From assembly GCA_046152925.1 (NCBI GenBank), contig JBJXFX010000067.1, positions 1 to 10,170 of the forward strand: DNA of 10,170 bases, in the 5' to 3' direction. The stretch comes from CAMAUF01 sp046152925. GTDB taxonomy: Bacteria > Chloroflexota > Dehalococcoidia > Tepidiformales > Tepidiformaceae. Below are positions 1 to 5,527 of the stretch, piece by piece (position 1 is the stretch's first letter; every line of letters begins with the position of its first letter). The position numbers were made by a program, and so were the translations under genes. A model generated the notes under the pieces. It was not told the origin of the DNA. It ran no database searches and saw only the letters and a list, made by a program, of their open reading frames with translations.

Positions 1-326
1 CGGGCAGCCTTGCCCGTCAGGCCGCGGAGGTAGTAGAGGTTCTTGCGGCGGACCTTGCCGCGACGCATCAGCTCCACCCTGTCGACGCGCGGGCTGTTCA
101 CCGGGAAGGTGCGCTCCACGCCGACGCCACTCGCGATCTTGCGGACCGTGAAGTTCGACACGATGCCCTTCATCCGGCGGCGGATGACTACGCCTTCGAA
201 CACCTGGATGCGTTCCTTGTCGCCCTCGACGACCTTGGCGTGGACACGCACGGTATCGCCAGTCCCAAAGACCGGGATGTCGGTGCGCTGCTGCGCGTCG
301 TTCAAGGCGTCAATTTCGTAGGCCAT
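1..326 (-). CDS. rplS: 50S ribosomal protein L19 (3' end cut by window edge)
   Basis: Structural protein of the large ribosomal subunit, sitting at the 30S-50S interface. Reading the minus strand from ATG at 324-326 gives MAYEIDALNDAQQRTDIPVF, then the family signature around GDTVRVHAKVVEGDKERIQVFEG, then VVIRRR, FTVRKIASGVGVERTFPV, and the basic end RRGKVRRKNLYYLRG. About 108 codons are present. The family is usually about 115 residues, so only a few C-terminal residues lie outside the window. A GAGGA Shine-Dalgarno sits a few bases upstream of the ATG, which supports the start. The gene points out of the window, away from the crcB operon. Identity is clear from the sequence alone. Confidence 0.96.
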   Translation of the reverse strand, partial: MAYEIDALNDAQQRTDIPVFGTGDTVRVHAKVVEGDKERIQVFEGVVIRRRMKGIVSNFTVRKIASGVGVERTFPVNSPRVDRVELMRRGKVRRKNLYYLRGLTGKAA

Positions 327-367
327 GGTCGTCCTCGGAGCCGGAAAAAATGGTCAGTAACCTTGGA

Positions 368-396
368 AGGATAGGGGCAACCCCGCTAACGGCCAA
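368..396 (-). promoter_or_regulatory. Candidate sigma-70-type promoter for rplS
   Basis: On the minus strand a TTGGCC (-35, at 391-396) and a TATCCT (-10, at 368-373) are separated by exactly 17 bases. This would start transcription about 35 bases upstream of the rplS ATG. The boxes match consensus only partly (TTG and TAT..T). The gap 327-405 contains no gene. It also holds a short GGGG-TTG-CCCC hairpin on the minus strand, too weak to call a terminator for crcB with confidence. Confidence 0.35.
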
Positions 397-405
397 AACG
401 GGCGC

Positions 406-780
406 TTACGTCGCCCAACGCGCCGCGGTGACGCCCAGCCAGACCGCCGCCAACCCGAGCCCAACGCTCAGCGCCGCGTTCGCAACCGCCCGGACCGGTT
501 CGCCCGCCCGGAAGAGGTCATACGTCTCCCAGCCGAACGCGCTGAAGGTGGTGAAGCTCCCGAGGAAGCCGGTCACAAGCAAGAGCCGGGCCTCGCGCGA
601 AAGCCAGTCCCGCTGCTCGCCGAGCGAGATCAGGAAGCCGATCGTCAGGCAACCGGCGACGTTGACCGACAGCGTGCCCCACGGGAAGCCGAGCCCCGTG
701 AGATCCTGCACCTGGCGTCCGGCGAAATAGCGAAGCGGGGCGCCAGCCACGGCCCCGAGCATGATGTAGACGTAGGTCAC
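406..780 (-). CDS. crcB: Fluoride channel CrcB/Fluc
   Basis: Small four-helix inner-membrane protein that lets fluoride leak out of the cell; the family works as antiparallel dual-topology dimers. The 124-residue length is typical. Family marks are visible: GAPLRY near the N terminus (Arg17), WGTLSVN with the conserved Asn40, and GFLGSFTTFSAF at 71-82, which carries the Phe-box phenylalanines and the TTFS stretch. The start is GTG at 778-780, overlapping the dut stop as GTGA with a GGGAG upstream. An ATG six codons further in is possible but would clip the first helix. It is the last gene of the hydrolase-dut-crcB operon. No fluoride riboswitch is seen upstream, so expression probably follows the operon. 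Confidence 0.93.
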   Translation of the reverse strand: MTYVYIMLGAVAGAPLRYFAGRQVQDLTGLGFPWGTLSVNVAGCLTIGFLISLGEQRDWLSREARLLLVTGFLGSFTTFSAFGWETYDLFRAGEPVRAVANAALSVGLGLAAVWLGVTAARWAT

Positions 781-1217
781 CGCCCCGTACTCCCGTGGCC
801 GCCATCGCCGCGCGCCGTCGCCGAGAGCGCCTCAACGGCCTCGAACCCGACGTCCGCCAAACGCGCCACCACCAACTGGGCGATCCGGTCTCCGTCGTGG
901 ACCAGGTAGTCGACTGCAGGGCTGGTCGTGTAGAGGGCGATGAAGACCTCGCCGCGATAGTCCGCGTCGAGGGTCCCGTAGGTCGCGAGCACGCCGTGCC
1001 GGGCGAGGCCGCTCCGCGGCCGGATCTGCGCATCGAGGCCGCGCGGCACTTCCAGCGCAATCCCGGTCGGCACGAGCGTCGGCGACTGCGAAAGGCGCAG
1101 CGGCTCGCCTTCGAAGCAGGCGGCGATGTCGAAGCCCGAGGCGCTTTCGGTTGCCCGTGCCGGCACCCGCGCTCCAGCGCGCAACACGCGCACCTTGATC
1201 ACCCCGTCGACGCTCAT
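777..1217 (-). CDS. dut: Deoxyuridine 5'-triphosphate nucleotidohydrolase (dUTPase)
   Basis: Trimeric cytosolic enzyme that splits dUTP into dUMP and pyrophosphate, keeping uracil out of DNA and feeding dTMP synthesis. The 146-residue protein shows all five trimeric dUTPase motifs in order: ASGFDIAA (26-33), RPRSG (66-70), GTLDADYRGE (81-90, with the probable catalytic Asp84), HDGDRIAQLVV (107-117) and RGDGGHGSTG near the C terminus (136-145). The last motif has His where most enzymes have Phe for stacking on uracil; as I recall, the mycobacterial enzyme also has His there. The chosen ATG (1215-1217) overlaps the upstream hydrolase stop as ATGA, implying translational coupling. A longer in-frame reading upstream is only a shadow of the hydrolase gene. 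Confidence 0.95.
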   Translation of the reverse strand: MSVDGVIKVRVLRAGARVPARATESASGFDIAACFEGEPLRLSQSPTLVPTGIALEVPRGLDAQIRPRSGLARHGVLATYGTLDADYRGEVFIALYTTSPAVDYLVHDGDRIAQLVVARLADVGFEAVEALSATARGDGGHGSTGR

Positions 1218-2959
1218 TTCCACGGCGCCACGTACATCGAGAGGTGGCTCGGCCGCGCCTCGTCGTGGAAAACGAGGTTGGTCGCCACGGTGTAGGTCGT
1301 GTCGTTCGCGATCACGCCGCCGGTGTTCGTGTTGCGGTCGAAGCGCGGGAAGTTGGAGCTGCTCACCTCGAGCCGGACCCGATGGCCGGCGAGGAACACG
1401 TTCGCCGTCCCGGCGAGGTCGATCGTGAGCTCCACTGGCTGGCCTGGCGGGAGCGCCGAGACGCGGTCGAATCCATCGCGGTAACGCGCCCGCATGATCC
1501 CGTCGCAGAGGTTCCAGGCGACGCCGTCCGGGCCAACATCCACGAGCTTCGCCGTAAAGTCCGTGTCGCGGGCCGAGCTCCCCGCCCAGAGCCGCACCGT
1601 CACCGGCCCGACGACTGCGAGGTCGCGGTCCAGCGGCGCTGACGTGTAGCAGAGCACGTCCGGGCGGCGCTCCACGTCCGACTGGTCGAACGGCCCCGGC
1701 GGGACATCGACGGGGCTCGGGAAGAGCGGCCCGCCGACCGTCGGGCACGGGTTCATCGGGTCGTAGATGAATGGGTCCGGGCGTTCCTGTGCCGGCAACT
1801 CCGCGGAGAGCACCCCGTCGCCGAAGCGCGTCGCGGCGCCGCCATTCGAATGGAGGTACCAGCGCCACTCTTCGGCTTCCGAGGGCGGCCAGGCGTCGTA
1901 GGTCCGCCACTCGTTCGCGCCCATCAGGAAGACGCGGACCGGCGGGTCCTGGTCGAGGCCGTTTCGCGCGTCTTTGAGCCAGTGGTCGAACCAGCGGAGA
2001 TGCAACTCGTCGAGCAGGATGCTCGCTCCCGCCCCGAAGACGCGGTTTCCCGTGCGCGCCCCCAGGGCTGTGCCGTGCGCCCACGGCCCGACGATGAGCC
2101 GCTGGCCGTCGCGCGCCCGCTCGTTCGCACCGTTCGCCCGCATACCCGTGAAGTTGCGAAGGGTGCCGCGGATGAAGAGGTCATACCAGCCGCCGAGGTT
2201 CAGCGCCGGGACGTGGATCCGGGGGTGCGCCTGTTCGATGTTCACCCGCTCCCAGAAGGCGTCCCGCGTCGCATGGGCGAGCCAGTCCTTGTAATACGGA
2301 GCGACCAGGTCGTGCGCGACCGCCGGCAGTTCGCGCAGCGGCAAGCTCCGTAGCGCGGGCCAGTGGTCGAAGATGATCCCGTACAACGGCCGGATCAGGC
2401 GCTCCCGCTCTTCGGGCGCGATTCCTGCTTTCAACAGCTCGGGGACGGCGAAGGCCGAGACGCCCCACATCAGGTTGAATCCGAGCTCGAAGGCGCCGCC
2501 CTGATACGTCCAGCCGTCGTAGTAGTCGCTCGCCGTCACGCCAGGGACCATGCACTGGAGGTTGGGGGGCGTCGCCGAGGCCGCGAGCCACTGCGTCGCG
2601 CCCAAATAGGAAAGGCCATACGTGCCGACCCGCCCGTTGCTCCAGACCTGCGTCGCGGCCCACTCGATGGTGTCGAACCCATCTTCGATTTCTTGATGGA
2701 AGGGCTGAAACACGCCATCCGAGGCGAACCGCCCGCGGACATCCTGGACGATGACCACATAGCCCTCGCTCGCTGGCCGGATCGGCTGCATCCAGCCATA
2801 GGCGACCGCCGCGCCCGACTTGTCGTAGGGCGTGCGACTCACGAGCACGGGATAGCGGCCTTCCGGCGCAGGGCGGAAGACGTCGGCGCGAAGCACCGTC
2901 CCATCGCGCATTGGGACCGGGACGTTGCGTTCGACACGGATGTCCATCAAGGGGGGCAT
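1214..2959 (-). CDS. CocE/NonD family serine hydrolase (X-Pro dipeptidyl-peptidase S15-like)
   Basis: Alpha/beta hydrolase of the S15/CocE group, whose members cleave esters or amides (cocaine esterase, glutaryl-7-ACA acylase, X-Pro dipeptidyl-peptidase); the substrate cannot be read from sequence. The 581-residue protein has the expected catalytic triad: Ser117 in GLSYLG, Asp260 in LGGWYD and His295 in VGPWAHG. The C-terminal jelly-roll domain (about 390-581) includes VTVRLWAGSSARDTDF and HRVRLEVSSSNFPRFDRN. No signal peptide is seen, so it is probably cytoplasmic. The ATG at 2957-2959 is chosen because GGAGGTGA lies about 9 bases upstream; an extension to 3013 lacks such support. First gene of an operon with dut and crcB. 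Its link to those housekeeping genes is unclear, and the coupling may be purely transcriptional. Confidence 0.92.
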   Translation of the reverse strand: MPPLMDIRVERNVPVPMRDGTVLRADVFRPAPEGRYPVLVSRTPYDKSGAAVAYGWMQPIRPASEGYVVIVQDVRGRFASDGVFQPFHQEIEDGFDTIEWAATQVWSNGRVGTYGLSYLGATQWLAASATPPNLQCMVPGVTASDYYDGWTYQGGAFELGFNLMWGVSAFAVPELLKAGIAPEERERLIRPLYGIIFDHWPALRSLPLRELPAVAHDLVAPYYKDWLAHATRDAFWERVNIEQAHPRIHVPALNLGGWYDLFIRGTLRNFTGMRANGANERARDGQRLIVGPWAHGTALGARTGNRVFGAGASILLDELHLRWFDHWLKDARNGLDQDPPVRVFLMGANEWRTYDAWPPSEAEEWRWYLHSNGGAATRFGDGVLSAELPAQERPDPFIYDPMNPCPTVGGPLFPSPVDVPPGPFDQSDVERRPDVLCYTSAPLDRDLAVVGPVTVRLWAGSSARDTDFTAKLVDVGPDGVAWNLCDGIMRARYRDGFDRVSALPPGQPVELTIDLAGTANVFLAGHRVRLEVSSSNFPRFDRNTNTGGVIANDTTYTVATNLVFHDEARPSHLSMYVAPWK

Positions 2960-2985
2960 GGCTGGGTCACCTCCGGCGTGGCCCA

Positions 2986-3013
2986 AGCTTACAGGCGACG
3001 ATTCACCCCGCAA
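2986..3013 (-). promoter_or_regulatory. Candidate promoter for the hydrolase-dut-crcB operon
   Basis: On the minus strand TTGCGG (3008-3013) and TAAGCT (2986-2991) are spaced by 16 bases. They would start transcription about 20 bases before the CocE-type gene ATG, which has a good Shine-Dalgarno. The match to consensus is moderate: the TTG of -35, and the TA...T of -10. Confidence 0.3.
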
Positions 3014-3025
3014 CGCCCGCGCGAG

Positions 3026-3054
3026 TTGACAGCGGCCAAGGGAACGGCGACCGT
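3026..3054 (+). promoter_or_regulatory. Candidate promoter of the B12-regulated operon
   Basis: A perfect TTGACA (-35) at 3026-3031 is followed, after 17 bases, by GACCGT at 3049-3054. The latter keeps only the A and final T of the -10 consensus. Transcription would begin near 3061, just before the first pairing elements of the cobalamin riboswitch, which is where a leader RNA should start. It lies immediately beside the divergent candidate promoter of the neighbouring operon. Confidence 0.4.
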
Positions 3055-3070
3055 TGGCGCTGTCTTCATC

Positions 3071-3195
3071 GAACGGCTGGCCCGGGATGCCGGGTCCGAG
3101 TGGAAGCCGGTGTGAATCCGGCGCTGTCCCGCAACTGTGATCCTCCGCCCAGCGGAGGCAGCCAGGAACGCTCCCAGCCTGTTACCGAAAACCTT
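3071..3195 (+). promoter_or_regulatory. Cobalamin (B12) riboswitch aptamer
   Basis: Leader RNA that binds a cobalamin and switches the downstream operon off. The conserved core is clear at about 3100-3140: GGAAGCCGGTGTGAATCCGG, followed by the GCTGTCCCGCAACTGTGA stretch. Then comes a 7-bp hairpin (CCTCCGC 3142-3148 with GCGGAGG 3152-3158, loop CCA), then the B12-box part AGCCAGGAACGCTCCC (3160-3175). A closing helix can be drawn between GGCTGG (3075-3080) and CCAGCC (3174-3179), and a local CCCGG/CCGGG hairpin lies at about 3081-3094. The exact 5' and 3' limits are estimates. It directly precedes a five-gene ECF transport operon, which strongly suggests the substrate is B12 or a corrinoid. 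Confidence 0.93.
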
Positions 3196-3336
3196 CGTGA
3201 GAAAGGGGTCGGGGTATGGCTGTTCAGCCTTCCGGATAACGCACACGAGCCCCTCTACTCCCTCGTCCCGCGGCCGAACCTTCGGCCGCGCCAGCGGCGC
3301 CCGGCTCCTGCCCGCGCCGGCCATTGAGGTGCTTCC
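3196..3336 (+). promoter_or_regulatory. Riboswitch expression platform and 5' leader
   Basis: No coding sequence is supported here. The stretch contains a GGCTG-TT-CAGCC hairpin (3218-3229), a perfect inverted repeat with 10-base arms (CGCGGCCGAA 3269-3278 and its complement 3281-3290) and a further GC-rich stem (CGGCGC 3295-3300 with GCGCCG 3314-3319). The last ends just before the GAGGT Shine-Dalgarno (3326-3330) of the first gene. No T-run follows any hairpin, so control by ribosome access is more likely than intrinsic termination. The GGCTG at 3218-3222 could compete for the aptamer's CCAGCC strand (3174-3179), a plausible switching pair. Confidence 0.6.
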
Positions 3337-4449
3337 GTGCGCAGACTCTTGCTCCTTGGGGCTGCGGCCATCGCTGCCCTGCCCATGCTCCTGGCGGACG
3401 CGGCCATCCCGGAGCGGCCCGCCATCGACAAAGCGATCACGTTCATCCGCTCGACCCAGCAGGCCGACGGCGGCTTTGGCGGCTTCGGCGATGGCCAGAG
3501 CTTCGACGCCATCTATGCCATCCGCGGGGCCGGCTACGACCCGGTCACCTTCCAACTCAGCGGCAAATCGCCGGTCGACTTCCTTCGCGCCAAAGCGGCG
3601 GCCCAGAAGAAGCCCGCCGAGGCGGCGAAGGCCGCCCTGGCCGCGAAGGCCGCCAACCTCGACCCGAAGGCCACGGGCGGCGTCGACCTCATCGCCGTGA
3701 TCGCCGCCGGCCTCAACGCCACGACCAACCGCTACGCGAACGACGACTTCAGCAACGGCATCGCCATCCTCGGCCTCGCCTGCACCGGCAACGCCGTGCC
3801 GGCCGCCGCCGTCGACGCAATGAAGAAGACGCAGCTCGCCGACGGCGGCTGGGGCTTCGACGGTGCAAGCGACCCGGACACCGCGGCGATCGGCCTCCAG
3901 GCACTCCTCGCCGCCAAGGCCCCGAAGACCGACCCGGCGGTTGCCAAGGCGCTCGCCTACTTCAAAGCTACGCAGGCCAAAGATGGCGGCTGGGGTTTCG
4001 ACCCCGAAGCATCCAGCGCCTCCTCCACGGCGTTCGCGGTCCAGGCCTTGATCGCGGCCAGCGAAAACGTCGAGGCCCCAGCGTGGACGAAGGCCGGCAA
4101 GACGCCGGTCGCCTTCCTCCTCAGCCAGCAAAAGTCCGACGGCTCGTTCGAAGGCTTCGACCCAGCGTTCGCGGCGAACCAGATCACGCCCGCGCTCGCT
4201 GGCCGGACATTCTGCAACGCGCCCGAAACGACGATCAGCAACCAGGGGCCGCTCCCGCCGCCGAGCGTGACGCCGCGGCCAACAACCACCGTGACACCGC
4301 CAACGCCGACGCCCCGCGCACCGGAGCCCCCGCGCACCGGTAACGGCCTGGCTGGCGGTGACGGCCTTTCGCCGTTCGTCGCTGGCGCCGTCGTGCTCTT
4401 CGTCCTCGGCGCCGCTGGCGCCGTCGCGGCCAAGCGCCGGTCCGCCTGA
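3337..4449 (+). CDS. Secreted, membrane-anchored alpha/alpha-toroid protein (intrinsic factor alpha-domain-like, prenyltransferase/squalene-oxidase repeats)
   Basis: Probable extracellular corrinoid-capturing protein. The 370 residues show a signal peptide (1-23, MRRLLLLG then a hydrophobic run), a helical repeat domain (about 26-293), a Pro/Thr-rich linker (about 303-333), the sorting-like motif PPRTG, a membrane helix (346-365) and the basic tail KRRSA. The repeat domain carries QW-type motifs QQADGGFGGF (41-50), LADGGWGFDG (167-176), AKDGGWGFDP (214-223) and QKSDGSFEGF (265-274). These mark the alpha/alpha barrel shared by terpene cyclases, prenyltransferases and the alpha domain of intrinsic factor/transcobalamin. 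I see no DxDD-type cyclase acid motif, and a secreted protein is unlikely to be a cyclase. The GTG start has GAGGT 6 bases upstream. First gene after the B12 riboswitch, one base before ecfT. B12 binding is inferred from context. Confidence 0.85.
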   Translation: MRRLLLLGAAAIAALPMLLADAAIPERPAIDKAITFIRSTQQADGGFGGFGDGQSFDAIYAIRGAGYDPVTFQLSGKSPVDFLRAKAAAQKKPAEAAKAALAAKAANLDPKATGGVDLIAVIAAGLNATTNRYANDDFSNGIAILGLACTGNAVPAAAVDAMKKTQLADGGWGFDGASDPDTAAIGLQALLAAKAPKTDPAVAKALAYFKATQAKDGGWGFDPEASSASSTAFAVQALIAASENVEAPAWTKAGKTPVAFLLSQQKSDGSFEGFDPAFAANQITPALAGRTFCNAPETTISNQGPLPPPSVTPRPTTTVTPPTPTPRAPEPPRTGNGLAGGDGLSPFVAGAVVLFVLGAAGAVAAKRRSA

Positions 4450-4450
4450 A

Positions 4451-5527
4451 ATGCACGCGGGGGCCTGGGCAGCGTGGGTCTTGCTCGTGATGACGATCGC
4501 GCTCATCACGACGAACCCGTTCTACCTGGGCCTCGTGCTGCTCTCCGTGGGCCTCGTGGCCGCCCTCGCCCCGCGCGAGGGCGTCGCGCTCAGTCTTCGG
4601 GTGCTCGCGTTCCTTGGCCTGGGGATGCTCGGGATTTCGCTCCTCGTGGCGACCGTGAACGGGAGCTTCGGCGACCACATCCTCTTCACCGTACCCGGTC
4701 CGGACATCCCGTCTTGGCTCGGTGGCCTGCGGCTCGGCGGCCCGGTTTCTGCCGAGGGGCTCATCGCGGCTGGCGTCCGCGGCCTCGCGATCTTGTGCGT
4801 GTTCACCGCCTTCGGCGTGCTCAACGCCGCGGTGAGCCCCCAGCGACTGCTTCGGTCGGCGCCGGTTTCGCTTCTTCACGCCGGCCTTGTCGTCACGATT
4901 GGGCTTTCGTTGCTGCCGTCGAGCCTCGACGACCTTCGCCGCCTCCGCGAAATCCACGCGCTCCGCGGCGCATCGAACGGCCTGCGAGACCTCCCGGCGC
5001 TGCTCGTCCCGGCCATGCTCGGCGGCCTCGAGCGGTCGATGCGCCTGGCGGAGGCGATGGAGGCGCGCGGCTTTGCCGGTGGCGAAGCCCAACCCGCCGG
5101 GCGCTGGGCCGGCTGGGCCGGGATCGGGTTGCTCACGGCCGCCGCGGGCGCCTGGTACTACTACCCGGACGTCCGGCCTGTTGCCGCGGCCGCGGGCCTC
5201 GCGGGCGCAGGATGCGTCGCCGCCTGGGGCGTCCTCCAGGCGCGCAGCCAACGGATCACCCGCCTCGCGGATGACCGCGCCTCCATGCCCGAGCGCGCCC
5301 TGATGGCGTCATCGGTCGCCGTCACCTTCGCCGCCTTCGCCCTCGAGTCGGTGGGCGCGATCGACCTCGCGTACAACCCATTCGCGGGCTTGGCATGGCC
5401 ACCCATCGGCCTCGCCGGGACGCTGCTCGCCCTGGCGCCGCTCTGGCCCGTCCCGCTGCTACTGGCCGGCGTCCCGCAACCGGCGTCCGTCGCGCGCCCT
5501 GCGTTGGAGGAAGCGCCATGGGGGTGA
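4451..5527 (+). CDS. ecfT: ECF transporter transmembrane scaffold EcfT (CbiQ family) with C-terminal membrane extension
   Basis: Integral membrane protein that couples ATP hydrolysis by EcfA to toppling of the S component. The 358-residue product has the N-terminal TTNPFYLG element (20-27), several membrane helices, and two Ala-Arg-Gly type coupling motifs: HALRG (A170-G173) and EARG (A205-G207), each on an amphipathic helix that contacts the ATPases. Family members are usually about 250-280 residues. Here residues about 218-340 add roughly four more hydrophobic segments, including a second NPF (309-311). The ATG lies one base after the toroid stop with no clear Shine-Dalgarno, so translation is probably coupled. 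Its end overlaps ecfA by 10 bases. The family is certain; the role of the extension is unknown. Confidence 0.92.
   Translation: MHAGAWAAWVLLVMTIALITTNPFYLGLVLLSVGLVAALAPREGVALSLRVLAFLGLGMLGISLLVATVNGSFGDHILFTVPGPDIPSWLGGLRLGGPVSAEGLIAAGVRGLAILCVFTAFGVLNAAVSPQRLLRSAPVSLLHAGLVVTIGLSLLPSSLDDLRRLREIHALRGASNGLRDLPALLVPAMLGGLERSMRLAEAMEARGFAGGEAQPAGRWAGWAGIGLLTAAAGAWYYYPDVRPVAAAAGLAGAGCVAAWGVLQARSQRITRLADDRASMPERALMASSVAVTFAAFALESVGAIDLAYNPFAGLAWPPIGLAGTLLALAPLWPVPLLLAGVPQPASVARPALEEAPWG

Noticed and set aside
777..2084. Long 435-residue version of dUTPase with an extra N-terminal domain
   Set aside because: The extra part is an out-of-frame reading of the hydrolase gene, low in complexity and rich in Arg/Pro. 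The ATG at 1217 overlaps the hydrolase stop and gives a normal dUTPase length.
2960..3013. Upstream start (MRGESSPVS...) for the CocE-type hydrolase
   Set aside because: The ATG at 2959 has a strong GGAGGTGA at suitable spacing, while the extension would begin inside the candidate promoter and adds residues not typical of the family.
3137..3327. Small plus-strand open frames inside the riboswitch and expression platform
   Set aside because: They overlap the conserved aptamer core, lack ribosome-binding sites and continue out of frame into the toroid gene.
2989..4509. 506-residue minus-strand open frame across the toroid gene and riboswitch
   Set aside because: Arg/Gly/Ala-rich composition with no recognisable domain. 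It lies antisense to a gene with clear repeats and a signal peptide and runs through the riboswitch; open frames like this are common in very GC-rich DNA.
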